A DNA stretch of 64,000 bases from Halovibrio variabilis (GTDB lineage Bacteria > Pseudomonadota > Gammaproteobacteria > Pseudomonadales > Halomonadaceae). A model generated the notes under the pieces. It was not told where the DNA came from. It was given only the letters and a program-made list of their open reading frames with translations, and did no database searches. A program made the translations under genes and the position numbers. The stretch is taken from positions 83,578 to 147,577 of the forward strand of contig NZ_BJXV01000003.1 of assembly GCF_007991175.1 (NCBI RefSeq), given 5' to 3'. Of this stretch, positions 1 through 9,081 are shown one piece after another. Numbering within the stretch: the stretch's first letter is position 1; each line of letters opens with the position of its first letter.

Positions 1-1
1 C

Positions 2-1582
2 CCGCCCCAGCGCAATGGTCAAGAAAATGTCTGGTTTCGTACGGTGTTACCAGAGGGTAATTGGAACGACCCGGTGCTTTATATCACCAGCATGAATTTA
101 ATCGGCCAGATCTACCTAGACAACCAGCTGATTTATCAGCACGGAGAGTTCGACGCGCAAGGGCGTGGCGACTTTGCTGGCTGGCCTTGGCACATGGTCG
201 ACCTGCCCGATGACGCGGCGGGCCAGCCCCTCTACCTGCGGGTGTTCTCCTCTTACACCAATATCGGCTTATGGGGCGAAGTGCAGGTGATGGAGCGCAT
301 TGACGTGCTGAAACAAGCCATTCGTGATTCAGTTCAGGACCTGGCCGTCAGCGCCATTGTGTTGGTCTTGGCGATTCTCGCCACCATTTTTGCGTTGATT
401 AGCCCTGAAAGACGTGGGTTCGGGGCTATTGCCCTCTTTGCCTACGCGTCAGGGTTTATGTTGCTCGCCGAAGCACCGGCGCGCCAACTAATCGCAGACA
501 ATGCACTGGCCTGGGACACACTGCGCGCGGGCAGCTACTTCACGCTGCCCGTTGCACTGGGTCTGCTGCTAAGTTACTGGCTTGAAGGCACGGCAAAGCG
601 ATGGATAACGCGGCTTTGGATACTGCATTTGGCTTATCTGGTCACCGCCATCGGCCTGGTACACCTTGGGGGTCTTAACCTATCGCTGACCTTCCCTGTG
701 TTCGACGTATTATTGGCCGTCACACTCCCCACGATGCTGCTACTTGCCCTGCTGCGTTTTCCTCAGTTGAACCTTGAGCAGCGGTTGCTGGTCGTCAGTT
801 TTGCCTTTTTTGGCCCGCTTTTATTGATCGACATGCTGGTTGCCCATGGTTTCCTGCCCTGGCGAAGCGTGCCGCTGAGCTATGGCACACTGGCTTTCTC
901 ACTGGCCAATGCGGCTATTTTTCTATGGCATTACCGACACACTCAACAACAGTTAGCGGCGGTCAACGAAAACCTAGAGCAGCAAGTGGCATCGCGCACC
1001 GCAGAACTCGATCAACTGGTTCAGGAATTAGAAGGCCTCTCCTTTAAAGACCACCTGACGGGACTGCACAATCGACGCCATTTCAACACGGTGCTAGACC
1101 ACGAATGCCGTCGTGCTAAACAGCACGGCAGCCAGCTTTCACTGCTCATGATGGATTTAGACCATTTCAAACAGATCAATGACCTCTTTGGCCACGAGGC
1201 AGGTGATACCGTGCTGGTTGAGGTCGCTTCACGGCTTCGCCAACACTTTATTGACTTAGGCGTGGTGTGCCGAATTGGGGGTGAAGAATTTGTCGCTTTA
1301 CTGCCATTGGCCTCCGCCAAAATAGCCGAATCCAGCGCTAACGACCTGTTAGCCTTAGTGTCACAAGCAGCCTATGCTCACCACGGAATACCGCTGGGAC
1401 GCATCACTCTCTCTTGTGGCATTGCCACCTACCCGGACCATACCCGCGAGCCTCAGAAGCTACTCAGGCTCGCCGATGAAGCGCTTTATCAAGCCAAGCG
1501 TACTGGGCGTAACCGATGCGTGGTGTGGTCTACGCCGCTTGAAGAACCGGGATTGATGCATGACAAACAGCAACCCCAGTGA
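2..1582 (+). CDS. Membrane diguanylate cyclase (7TMR-DISM + GGDEF), 5' end missing
   Basis: The frame is already open at the first bases of the window, so the true start lies upstream and the N-terminus is missing. The visible protein has an extracytoplasmic beta-rich region of about 100 residues of 7TMR-DISM type (DNQLIYQHGEF), about seven hydrophobic segments to roughly residue 310 (counting from the GTG at base 44), a coiled linker, and a C-terminal GGDEF domain with GGEEF near residue 412. It should make cyclic di-GMP from two GTP at the inner membrane in response to a periplasmic signal. I see no RxxD inhibitory site at the usual distance before GGEEF, so product inhibition may be absent. 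The next gene is convergent. Confidence 0.9.
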   Translation, partial: PPQRNGQENVWFRTVLPEGNWNDPVLYITSMNLIGQIYLDNQLIYQHGEFDAQGRGDFAGWPWHMVDLPDDAAGQPLYLRVFSSYTNIGLWGEVQVMERIDVLKQAIRDSVQDLAVSAIVLVLAILATIFALISPERRGFGAIALFAYASGFMLLAEAPARQLIADNALAWDTLRAGSYFTLPVALGLLLSYWLEGTAKRWITRLWILHLAYLVTAIGLVHLGGLNLSLTFPVFDVLLAVTLPTMLLLALLRFPQLNLEQRLLVVSFAFFGPLLLIDMLVAHGFLPWRSVPLSYGTLAFSLANAAIFLWHYRHTQQQLAAVNENLEQQVASRTAELDQLVQELEGLSFKDHLTGLHNRRHFNTVLDHECRRAKQHGSQLSLLMMDLDHFKQINDLFGHEAGDTVLVEVASRLRQHFIDLGVVCRIGGEEFVALLPLASAKIAESSANDLLALVSQAAYAHHGIPLGRITLSCGIATYPDHTREPQKLLRLADEALYQAKRTGRNRCVVWSTPLEEPGLMHDKQQPQ

Positions 1583-1599
1583 AATCAAACATGTCCTTT

Positions 1600-1640
1600 C
1601 TTGGCTAAAAACAGTCTTGGCTAGAAACAGACTTGGCTAA
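1600..1640. repeat. 16-bp tandem repeat, 2.5 copies
   Basis: Units CTTGGCTAAAAACAGT (1600-1615) and CTTGGCTAGAAACAGA (1616-1631) are followed by a partial unit CTTGGCTAA (1632-1640). The partial copy contains the stop codon of the convergent DUF2252 gene. It fills almost the whole spacer between the two convergent genes. Confidence 0.85.
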
Positions 1641-2959
1641 TCCGACGCCGTGGCCAGAAAATGGTCGATAAACACGGCGTAATCTTGCTCAACGCAGTCG
1701 GCATAAGCCACCGCCAGTGTCGACACCACCTCAACAAACAGGTCTTCACGACCTTTTAACCGTTGGCAAACGGCATTGGCAAAGCGTGTTGGGTCCCCCT
1801 GGTTAAGCGCCTGGGCGCCGCGTAGGTGTTCACGGGCGAGAATTTGCCCCCACTGGTGCGCCAACTTGCGATACGACTTATTGCCGGACAGCTTATGGGT
1901 AGGAAAGTCTTTCTTGAACGGAGAGCGTTCGCGAACCGAAAACACTCGATCGTTCAATGTTAGCCACCCCAGATAGGGGTCTGGATGTTCCGCAATGGCA
2001 TGAAAGGCGGCCGCATGACGAATACCCTCATTGGGAAACGAGCGGCGCCAGGCTCGCTTTTGATCTGCACTCATCAGCCGATAGGCTTCCGGCGCCACCT
2101 GCTCCTTCACGTCCAGCACAATATCATCGTGCTCATGATCGCGGCCGCCTTCAATCAGCACGTAGTATCGCTCCACCCCGAGCGAGCCGGTGCCTGCATC
2201 CAAGCGGCGGGCGGTATCTTTTACCCGAAAATGCTGCGGGTCGCTATCCTTGACCGGATGCTGAAGCGTTTGCTGATACTCGTGCTCAATCGTCCGGCTC
2301 AACTGGCTCGCCACATCGGCAGGCAGGTTAGCGAGTTTGCCAGGACGCTCGGCGAACAGACGGCCTTTCTGCTCATCCAGCGTGGTCCACTTTTCAAGCA
2401 TGCGGGCGCGGCTCTGCTTGTCAGCCACTTTATTCATAAAGGGTTTAAGCGGGCCTTTGGCGCTTTCGAGGGTCACGGCCTCAACGGGGGTGCCGTCCGC
2501 ATGGTCAGCCAGCGTTTGATAATAGCCTTGTATTAGCTTTTTAAGCGCCTTCTCAATGGCCTTTGTCGCTAACTCAGCGTTCTCGCGACCATCCAATACG
2601 ATGCTGACAGCGAGCCGCCACAGGTCGTATTGATAATCTCCAATCAGGGCATCGTCAAAGTCATCCATACCATAGCGAACTTGGTCATCATGGTGCCCGT
2701 AGGCGCCAAAATTGTACGCATGGGCATCGCCCTGCAGCCACGTTTGCGTTGCCGGCCAACCACCAAATAGTGCAAAGCGCCAATCGTGCCAAACATCGTC
2801 CCAGTAAAGGTGATTAGTGCCCCGAAAAAAACGGTACGGCGACGCTGCCATTTTAGAGAATTTCGCTTGGCGGGTGGCCGTTGTCAGGGCCGAATTCGTC
2901 TGCTGAATTGCCTCGATCACCTGCTGCGGGCGATTGTGTCCTGTCAGTGCTTGGCTCAT
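1637..2959 (-). CDS. DUF2252 family protein
   Basis: This 440-residue protein shows the hallmarks of DUF2252: FRGTNHLYWDD near the N-terminus, then WLQGDAHAYNFGAYG, and an acidic stretch MDDFDDALIGDYQYDLWRL. The family is predicted to have a kinase/aminoglycoside-phosphotransferase-like fold, but its substrate is unknown, so I give no reaction. No signal peptide or membrane segment is visible, so it should be cytoplasmic. It lies 64 bp downstream of the symporter gene on the same strand and may be read through from it. The start is the only good ATG before the conserved region; its ribosome site is weak. Confidence 0.8.
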   Translation of the reverse strand: MSQALTGHNRPQQVIEAIQQTNSALTTATRQAKFSKMAASPYRFFRGTNHLYWDDVWHDWRFALFGGWPATQTWLQGDAHAYNFGAYGHHDDQVRYGMDDFDDALIGDYQYDLWRLAVSIVLDGRENAELATKAIEKALKKLIQGYYQTLADHADGTPVEAVTLESAKGPLKPFMNKVADKQSRARMLEKWTTLDEQKGRLFAERPGKLANLPADVASQLSRTIEHEYQQTLQHPVKDSDPQHFRVKDTARRLDAGTGSLGVERYYVLIEGGRDHEHDDIVLDVKEQVAPEAYRLMSADQKRAWRRSFPNEGIRHAAAFHAIAEHPDPYLGWLTLNDRVFSVRERSPFKKDFPTHKLSGNKSYRKLAHQWGQILAREHLRGAQALNQGDPTRFANAVCQRLKGREDLFVEVVSTLAVAYADCVEQDYAVFIDHFLATASD

Positions 2960-3023
2960 TGCGGTGGCCTACCTATAGGTGCATAAGAAATAAAGCGATC
3001 TGCTTCATGATAGGCGATAAATA

Positions 3024-4523
3024 CTAAGAGATTAAGTCAGCGGCTTTTATCCGCTGGGTAAACCCGCGGGGCGCGGCGATACGAAAGAAACGCTCGACCA
3101 CTTCGCCTTGGGTAGCCGGCGTTATCAACGAGACCGCGATAAATACCGGCAGGTTAAGCATCAGCCCCCAGAATCCCGCATGGATGCCCATGGGGTGTGA
3201 CCAAAGAATAGTAAATGCCGTGGTGATCAAAAACCCCGCCACGATACCCGCCATCACGCCCAAGCGAGACGCTCGCGGCCAGAAGAACATACCAACGAAC
3301 GCAGGCAGCACCTGAGAGGCAAACCCCAGCCCCACCAACAAAATCATTACCAAACTGCCAGGCTCGGCAATCGCCAGCGGCGCTACCACTAAGAACATAA
3401 TGGGCAGGATCAGCAATCGAGCGAGCTTTCCGGTAGCGCCATCAGAGAGCTTTAGCATCGGCTGAAGCACATCCTTGCTGAGTGACAGCGAGACCGAATG
3501 AATAAACGGCTCGCTGGAAGACATTGAGGCGGCCAGGGTGCCTGCGCCGAGCAACCCCACTAATACCACCGGCAAGTGCTGCATGGCGTATTCGAGTACA
3601 ACCGTATCGGCCCGAGCCAGCTCAGGCAGCGAAAAAATGCCGATAAAGCCGACCACCACCATGGGCAAAATCACCACGTAATAAGTGGGCAACCAGGTAG
3701 CGCTGCGGCGAATAGTCCGCGCCGAAGAGGCGCTCATCCACTGCGTCCATACCGGCGGCATAAACGAGAACATGGAAACGATGATCGAGGTTGTCCAGAA
3801 GCTAAAGCTCATATCGCCGCCTGCGCCGGGCAGGGTGAGAAACTCACTGTGCTCGGCCTGAATGCGCTCGAATACCCCAGCAAAGCTCAGCCCGCCGGTA
3901 GCGCTATGCACCGCCCAGAGGCCAACGGCCCAGGCAACGATCAGCATTAACACGCCCTGAAACGCATTGGTGCGACCAATCGCCCGCTGACCGCTGGCGT
4001 AGAGATAGACGGCTATGCAAGCCAGCACCAGCACGACCCCCAACCAAATCGGAATCATCCCACCGCTCATCACAAATAGAATGTACGCCGAACCAATGGT
4101 TTGCAGCACCGCGTAGGCAATAGAGCCAATCGCCATTACGAGCGCCGCCAGCGCGCCCAGCGCGGGGCTTTGGTAGCGGTCTGAAATGGCACTTGCCTGA
4201 GTCACGTGGCCAAACTGCTCGCCGAACTGCCACACCTTCGGCCCGAAGTACCACGCTACCAGTGCCAGGTAAGCAAGGTAGATCGCTACATAAAATACTG
4301 CGACGCCTTTGGAATAAGCCCAGCCGGGCGCGCCCATAAAGGTGTAAGCACTCACACTACCAGCGGCGATCAACAGGTAGAGCGTCACCGGCCCCATGCT
4401 GCGGCCCGCCACGCCCCACTCTTCCAGGCTATTCATGGAGCGCCCTGCCCTGGCGCGCAGGCCAATTACCATCGCAATGGCGACATAGGTCAAGGTAATG
4501 AGCAGTGGCCAAGGGCTACTCAT
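3024..4523 (-). CDS. Sodium:solute symporter family (SSS) permease
   Basis: A 499-residue polytopic membrane protein with about 13 hydrophobic segments. The N-terminal part carries the family pattern GVAGRSMGPVTLYLLIAAGS and YTFMGAPGWAYSKG, as in PanF-like members of the solute:Na+ symporter family. It should import a small organic solute driven by sodium across the inner membrane; the substrate cannot be read from sequence. Its ATG at 4523 overlaps the end of the upstream DUF3311 gene by 8 bp, so the two are translationally coupled. An amidase gene upstream on the same strand suggests an amide or related acid as substrate (inference). Confidence 0.88.
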   Translation of the reverse strand: MSSPWPLLITLTYVAIAMVIGLRARAGRSMNSLEEWGVAGRSMGPVTLYLLIAAGSVSAYTFMGAPGWAYSKGVAVFYVAIYLAYLALVAWYFGPKVWQFGEQFGHVTQASAISDRYQSPALGALAALVMAIGSIAYAVLQTIGSAYILFVMSGGMIPIWLGVVLVLACIAVYLYASGQRAIGRTNAFQGVLMLIVAWAVGLWAVHSATGGLSFAGVFERIQAEHSEFLTLPGAGGDMSFSFWTTSIIVSMFSFMPPVWTQWMSASSARTIRRSATWLPTYYVVILPMVVVGFIGIFSLPELARADTVVLEYAMQHLPVVLVGLLGAGTLAASMSSSEPFIHSVSLSLSKDVLQPMLKLSDGATGKLARLLILPIMFLVVAPLAIAEPGSLVMILLVGLGFASQVLPAFVGMFFWPRASRLGVMAGIVAGFLITTAFTILWSHPMGIHAGFWGLMLNLPVFIAVSLITPATQGEVVERFFRIAAPRGFTQRIKAADLIS

Positions 4524-4743
4524 GGTCGTCTCGCTCTACAATGCGGTTGCCGATCAACATCACCACCACGCAGGCAAAAATCACCAGGTAGCTCCACACC
4601 ACTATCAGCGGCAAGCCCATCACCAAGGTGGCCCGGTTCACCAACCCAATTACCGGCCATGTGCCTGCCAGCACCAGCGCCACAAACGCAATTAATAGCC
4701 CCCAGCCCGCCCGGGAGGTAGGCAGCACCAATAAAGGTCCCAT
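4516..4743 (-). CDS. Small DUF3311-type membrane protein paired with the symporter
   Basis: A 75-residue protein with two hydrophobic segments (about residues 12-35 and 40-65) joined by WPVIGLVNRATLVMGLP. This is the pattern of DUF3311 proteins, small integral membrane partners usually encoded directly before an SSS symporter. The 8-bp overlap with the symporter gene fits a subunit or chaperone role. Function beyond this association is not established. The frame ends with an acidic cytoplasmic tail (ERDDHE). Confidence 0.8.
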   Translation of the reverse strand: MGPLLVLPTSRAGWGLLIAFVALVLAGTWPVIGLVNRATLVMGLPLIVVWSYLVIFACVVVMLIGNRIVERDDHE

Positions 4744-4771
4744 AAGTATTCCCCTTAATATTTGAATTCAA

Positions 4772-4810
4772 GTTTTTAATGAACGTTTTTAATGACAGAT
4801 TTTTAAAAAC
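4772..4810. repeat. 13-bp tandem repeat, 3 copies
   Basis: Units GTTTTTAATGAAC (4772-4784), GTTTTTAATGACA (4785-4797) and the more diverged GATTTTTAAAAAC (4798-4810) fill the spacer between the amidase stop and the DUF3311 start. The block is much more A+T-rich than the flanking genes. Confidence 0.8.
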
Positions 4811-4814
4811 GGCT

Positions 4815-6224
4815 TTATTGTGCCCCCACTTTATCAGTTGGCAGCGTTGGCCAGCGCATGGGTAGCGCCAAGCGCTCTTCAAGCAGTCGCGCCAGCTTGA
4901 GTACAAAATGATCCGCGAAACGTGAGCCAACCAACTGCACGCCAATAGGCATATCGCCGCTACTGAACCCAGCATTAAGGGAAATAGCGGGTTGCTCGCC
5001 CATGTTCCACGGCACGGTATAAGCAATGTGCTCAAAAGGCTGACGCGGATCATTAGTCGGCGATGGCCACTCAGCCGGAAAGGCGATATTGGGGGTGGTG
5101 GGTGAAATCACCGCATCGACCTCATCAAATACGCTTTCGGTAGCGCGTCGCATCATCATGGTTTGCTGGAAACCTTGCACCGCGTCTACGCCACTTAAGC
5201 GCGCGCCGCCATCGGCCCAGGCTAAAATGGCAGGCAGTACCTGCTCACGCTCTTCTGCCGAGAGCTTTAACAGCTCGCTCCACTGTCGGGCCTGCCAGAA
5301 GTGATCCAGCCCATCCAGCATTTCGCGGGTCAGTACTGGCGCCAGCGGCACCAGCGTTGCTCCGGCGGCTTCCAAATGCTTTGCGGCCTGTTCCACTTGG
5401 TGGCGAATCTCATCATCCAGGGGCAGACCACACCCCGCCTCCATCATCACTCCCACTCGCAAGCCTTTAATGTCTAACCCTAGATCCATCCAATCGATTT
5501 TTTCCGGCGGCAGACGCATCGCATCGCGTCGATCCGTACGGGCAAGTGCCGTCATCATCAGCGCGGCATCCTCTATGCAGCGGCTCATGGGCCCGGCACA
5601 GCGACCCACATAATACGGATCTATGGGTATCCGGCCCAGGGTGGGCTTAAAACCGACGACCCCGCACCACGCCGCTGGCAAGCGTACCGAGCCACCAATA
5701 TCGGTACCCACATGCAGCGGCCCAAGTCCTGCGGCGGCCGCCGCGCCCGCCCCCGCGCTTGAACCACCGGTATTACAGGCTAAATCCCAGGGGTTTCGGG
5801 TTAAACCATGGAACGACGAGAGACCGGATGAGAGCATGCCAAAATCGGGGCAGGTGGTTTTTGCCAACAGCAAGGCATTGTCTTCCGCTAGGCGCGCAGC
5901 TGGGGGAGCGTCCTCCGTAGCAGGTGCTTGCTCACCCAGCCCCGTGCCCACCGGCACCGGCATCCCTTTAGTGGCAATCAACTCTTTAAGGGTGACCGGG
6001 ACACCATCCAAAGCGCCGTTTGGCTCGTCTTTTGCCCAGCGTTGGGTGGATGCTTCAGCTGCTTTAATGAAGGCATCGGGCTGATAGGCATACAGCGCGT
6101 TAATGTGCGGCTCCCAGCGGTTGATATGCTCAACCAGGGCGCCTGCTACCTCACTTGGCGAGAATGTATGGGTTCGGTAGCCCGCTAGCAGCTGCGTGGC
6201 GGTTAGTTGGTATGGTTCAGGCAT
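4815..6224 (-). CDS. Amidase signature family hydrolase
   Basis: A 469-residue soluble enzyme of the amidase signature family. The catalytic triad is visible: Lys80 in PVTLKELIATKG, cis-Ser155 in GGSSAGAGAAAA, and nucleophile Ser179 in GTDIGGSVRLPA. It should hydrolyse a carboxylic amide to acid and ammonia in the cytoplasm. It is not a GatA subunit by context, as no gatB or gatC lies nearby. I chose the ATG at 6224 because AAGG lies 7 bases before it; a GTG sits one codon upstream. It lies between a LysR regulator and the DUF3311/symporter pair on the same strand, suggesting an uptake-and-hydrolysis unit. Confidence 0.88.
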   Translation of the reverse strand: MPEPYQLTATQLLAGYRTHTFSPSEVAGALVEHINRWEPHINALYAYQPDAFIKAAEASTQRWAKDEPNGALDGVPVTLKELIATKGMPVPVGTGLGEQAPATEDAPPAARLAEDNALLLAKTTCPDFGMLSSGLSSFHGLTRNPWDLACNTGGSSAGAGAAAAAGLGPLHVGTDIGGSVRLPAAWCGVVGFKPTLGRIPIDPYYVGRCAGPMSRCIEDAALMMTALARTDRRDAMRLPPEKIDWMDLGLDIKGLRVGVMMEAGCGLPLDDEIRHQVEQAAKHLEAAGATLVPLAPVLTREMLDGLDHFWQARQWSELLKLSAEEREQVLPAILAWADGGARLSGVDAVQGFQQTMMMRRATESVFDEVDAVISPTTPNIAFPAEWPSPTNDPRQPFEHIAYTVPWNMGEQPAISLNAGFSSGDMPIGVQLVGSRFADHFVLKLARLLEERLALPMRWPTLPTDKVGAQ

Positions 6225-6390
6225 CACATCACCTTTTGCTGTTGTTGTCCGACGGCTGTCATCAGGCAGTCGTTATCAATAAGCTCAGCATGCACCCACA
6301 CAGCGACCTCTGCTATTTCAATATTGACCGCAGAGTGTCCACAATTTGTGTGCACTCCACTCTTTCTAGATCTCTCAGGTTCAAGCCCTT

Positions 6391-7302
6391 TCAGGATGGC
6401 GGGTCTTGCCGGGTTTGCAGTGCACTCGCCAGCAGCGAAAGGCATGCCTCGGTGGCAAAGCTGCGCTGGCGATGGCGATAAACGCAGAGATCAATCCGCG
6501 CTGCTTCGAGCTCTAAAGGAGATAGGGGAATGCTGACGAGCTTGCCTAACTGACACTCTCGAGCTACCGCCATCGGCGGCAATACCAGCACACCCGCGCC
6601 GTTAAGGGCGAGTGCTTTCTGAGTTTCCAGCGAGGCAGTCTTGAAGGTAGGGACTAGGGTAACGCCCGCCCGGTGTGCTGCGCGCTCCAGCGCTTGGCGA
6701 GCGCCATAGGATTCATCAGGTAGGATCAGCCGGTGCTCTGCCAAGGTGTGAAGACTCACCTCAGAAGCCGCGGCCAATGGATGGCCTGGAGCCATCACTG
6801 CATGGTGGTGCAACTCGGCACTAGCAAAGGGGACAATGTCATCATGGCGAGGCATAAAGAACGACAGGCCAATATCTGCATCGCCTCGGCGCAGCGCCTC
6901 CACCATTTGGCTGGCGCTTGCGATCCCGATATCAAAACTCAAATGAGGATAGCGCTGTCCCATTTTGGCTAACGCTGGGGCTAACAGGCCAGCCACAACG
7001 CCTTCCGCTACCTGCAAGCTGACCCGGCCAGTGCGTAAACCTTTAAGGTCGGCAATATGCTCCTGCACCCGCTCAAGATCACGCAGGGTGCGCTGGGCCT
7101 GGGCGGCCAACAGCTCCCCCGCCGCCGTCAGGCTAATGCCGTTAGGGCCGCGCTCGATGAGCGGTGCGCCAAGCTGGTGTTCAAGTAAATCGATCTGGCG
7201 GCTAATCGCCGTGGGGGCGATATGCAGCTGGGCGGCAGCTTGGCGCAGTGAACGGCACCGGGCCACAGTATCGAAGTAGCGTAATGCACGCCCACTGATC
7301 AT
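6391..7302 (-). CDS. LysR-family transcriptional regulator
   Basis: A 303-residue LysR-type regulator. The N-terminal winged helix-turn-helix covers about residues 5-62 (RYFDTVARCRSLRQAAAQLH and TAISRQIDLLEHQLGAPL), followed by a linker helix and a periplasmic-binding-protein-like effector domain (about 90-295). Unusually for the family it is not divergent from its likely target: it lies 166 bp upstream of the amidase on the same strand. AAGGGG 5 bases before the ATG supports the start. Target and inducer are not known; the amidase/symporter cluster is the best guess. Confidence 0.9.
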   Translation of the reverse strand: MISGRALRYFDTVARCRSLRQAAAQLHIAPTAISRQIDLLEHQLGAPLIERGPNGISLTAAGELLAAQAQRTLRDLERVQEHIADLKGLRTGRVSLQVAEGVVAGLLAPALAKMGQRYPHLSFDIGIASASQMVEALRRGDADIGLSFFMPRHDDIVPFASAELHHHAVMAPGHPLAAASEVSLHTLAEHRLILPDESYGARQALERAAHRAGVTLVPTFKTASLETQKALALNGAGVLVLPPMAVARECQLGKLVSIPLSPLELEAARIDLCVYRHRQRSFATEACLSLLASALQTRQDPPS

Positions 7303-7311
7303 AAGCGCCCC

Positions 7312-7788
7312 TTAAAGCCCCAACTGTCGTGACATCACGGTGACGGTTTCGCCCCGATACTCAAGGCTTTCTAACTCCTGCCACCCCAGCCGTCGATAAA
7401 GCGACTGTTGATCAGGGGTATAGAGATAGAAGCGCTCAAGGCCTTTCGCGGTTGCTTCGGTTTCTACCTGGCGCACCAACGCAGAGGCAATACCCTGCCC
7501 CCGCCATTCGGGCACGACAAATACTGAGGCCAGCCAGGGGGTAAATTCGCGGCGAATACTCATATCATCGGCAATGAGGCTGGCGGTGCCAATTGGTGTT
7601 TCGCCTTGCATGGCCACAAAAATGGAAGGCACGCCAGCCTGTCCACAATTGGCCTTAGTACGTTCAATGGCTTGTTCTAGTGTGAGCCCTGGGTGTAAAT
7701 GCCCCCAGGCTGCAAATGTCCAGCCTGCGACTACTGCACCGATAGAGTCGTCGGCCCTTAGCCGCTTGAGGATGATATCGCTTTGCAT
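7312..7788 (-). CDS. GNAT family N-acetyltransferase
   Basis: A 158-residue GNAT-fold protein. The acetyl-CoA pyrophosphate loop is seen in VVPEWRGQGIASALVRQVE, and the C-terminal YLYTPDQQSLYRRLGW is the usual strand-helix-strand end. It should transfer an acetyl group from acetyl-CoA to an amine; the acceptor is unknown. It ends 9 bp upstream of the LysR gene start on the same strand, so co-transcription is likely. GGGGCG before the ATG serves as ribosome site. Confidence 0.85.
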   Translation of the reverse strand: MQSDIILKRLRADDSIGAVVAGWTFAAWGHLHPGLTLEQAIERTKANCGQAGVPSIFVAMQGETPIGTASLIADDMSIRREFTPWLASVFVVPEWRGQGIASALVRQVETEATAKGLERFYLYTPDQQSLYRRLGWQELESLEYRGETVTVMSRQLGL

Positions 7789-7848
7789 AAATGGCGCCCC
7801 GCCTTATTTAGCAGAAGCGAATACATTAGCGACAAATAAGGTGTAGCG

Positions 7849-8538
7849 CTATAGCGCGTCAAGCCAGGGAGTGGCAAACGGCTGCCCCCACTTATCGCCG
7901 TGTACCAGTTCACTTAATGGCAGGCGGGAACGCCAGCCTTTCGCTTCAAGCTCCGGCTGGTCTAAAAACTCGCTCACGTAGCCAAGGCAGAGATACGCCA
8001 GCGGATAAACGTGCTCAGGCAGGTTCAACGCTGTGCTTAGCTGCTGCTGATCGAGAATACTCACCCAGCCGACACCAACACCTTCCGCACGCGCGGCCAG
8101 CCAGAGATTTTGCACCGCTAAACACGTGCTGAAAAGGTCGATTTCTACAATGCTATTGCGCCCCAGCACATGGGGGCCGCCCCGGCTGCGGTCGCAGGTA
8201 ATGCAAAGGTTCAACGGGCTTTCCATAATACCTTGCAGTTTAAGGCTGCGATAACGCTCTTTACGCTCGCCTTCAAAGCGCTCGGCGGCCTTCTGGTTCT
8301 CCTGCTCGAACATCGTCAGCACCGTTTCCCTGACGTCGCGACTTTCAATCACAATAAAATCCCAAGGCTGCATAAACCCCACCGAGGGCGCATGATGCGC
8401 GGCCTCCAACAGGCGGTTCAGCACTTCAGGGGGAATCGGGTCGGGCAGAAACTGCGAGCGCACATCGCGCCGCTCGTGTATGGCGCGGTAGAGCCCACGC
8501 CGCTCTGCATCGGAAAAACGGTGGTTCGAGGTGGTCAT
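7849..8538 (-). CDS. bluB: BluB-type 5,6-dimethylbenzimidazole synthase / nitroreductase-fold flavoenzyme
   Basis: A 229-residue nitroreductase-fold protein that follows the BluB pattern closely: FSDAERRGLYRAIHERRDVR, PIPPEVLNRLLEAAHHAPS and VGFMQPWDFIVIE. BluB uses oxygen to cleave reduced FMN into 5,6-dimethylbenzimidazole, the lower ligand of cobalamin. No other cobalamin gene lies in the window and no cobalamin riboswitch was seen upstream, so it may serve cobamide remodelling, or be a related oxidoreductase. The ribosome site is weak. Confidence in family is high, in exact reaction moderate. Confidence 0.8.
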   Translation of the reverse strand: MTTSNHRFSDAERRGLYRAIHERRDVRSQFLPDPIPPEVLNRLLEAAHHAPSVGFMQPWDFIVIESRDVRETVLTMFEQENQKAAERFEGERKERYRSLKLQGIMESPLNLCITCDRSRGGPHVLGRNSIVEIDLFSTCLAVQNLWLAARAEGVGVGWVSILDQQQLSTALNLPEHVYPLAYLCLGYVSEFLDQPELEAKGWRSRLPLSELVHGDKWGQPFATPWLDAL

Positions 8539-8575
8539 TGCGCTGTTCAGGCCTTTTGGCTAATCGACTTTATCG

Positions 8576-9001
8576 TTATAGGATACGCCGCTCCATATAG
8601 TGAGTCCCGCCTTCTGTTTTACACACGCGAAATCCCATACGTTCGTATAGCGCTATTGCTGGGTTGATACAAAACACACGCAGCCGAAGCAAGCGGATAC
8701 CCGACTGTTGGGCAATTTCCTCCGTGTAGCGAATGGCCGTTGTGCCTAAGCCTTGTCGCTGCCATGTTCGATCAATCTGCAACTCTCGAATGTAGTAGGC
8801 ATTTCCATCGTGATTTATACATAGCAGCCCCACTCGTGACGCGTTTATGACTAACTCGTAGCTGTCTAACTCGCCCCAGTCTTTATCGAACAAGGCGGGA
8901 TTCCAGCGCATACCCAGCTGCTGATAGTAATCAGACATATTTTGACGAATTATTTTTTCCGCGAACGCCTTGTCGTTAGTAGGCCGAATAATAGGCGTCA
9001 T
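8576..9001 (-). CDS. GNAT family N-acetyltransferase
   Basis: A small GNAT protein of 141 residues, read from the ATG at 9001. The frame stays open to 9040, but AGGA lies 8 bases before the 9001 ATG and the first 13 codons upstream look non-coding. Motif A is IDRTWQRQGLGTTAIRYTEE, followed by LRLRVFCINPAIALYERMGF, typical of the acetyl-CoA site and C-terminal strand. Substrate unknown. It lies between bluB and the arginine succinyltransferase operon, where succinylglutamate desuccinylase is often found, but it is not related to that enzyme. Confidence 0.8.
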   Translation of the reverse strand: MTPIIRPTNDKAFAEKIIRQNMSDYYQQLGMRWNPALFDKDWGELDSYELVINASRVGLLCINHDGNAYYIRELQIDRTWQRQGLGTTAIRYTEEIAQQSGIRLLRLRVFCINPAIALYERMGFRVCKTEGGTHYMERRIL

Positions 9002-9081
9002 ATCTCGATTCCTGGTGCTGTTTTCACGAGTTTGTCGCAAGCAGTGCTTTGACGCTTTAGCTCCCGATCAGCCAGTCAACC

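Noticed and set aside
8539..9081. Cobalamin riboswitch upstream of bluB, or astE in the gap
   Set aside because: The space holds a GNAT gene and short spacers; no riboswitch core or desuccinylase motif was seen.
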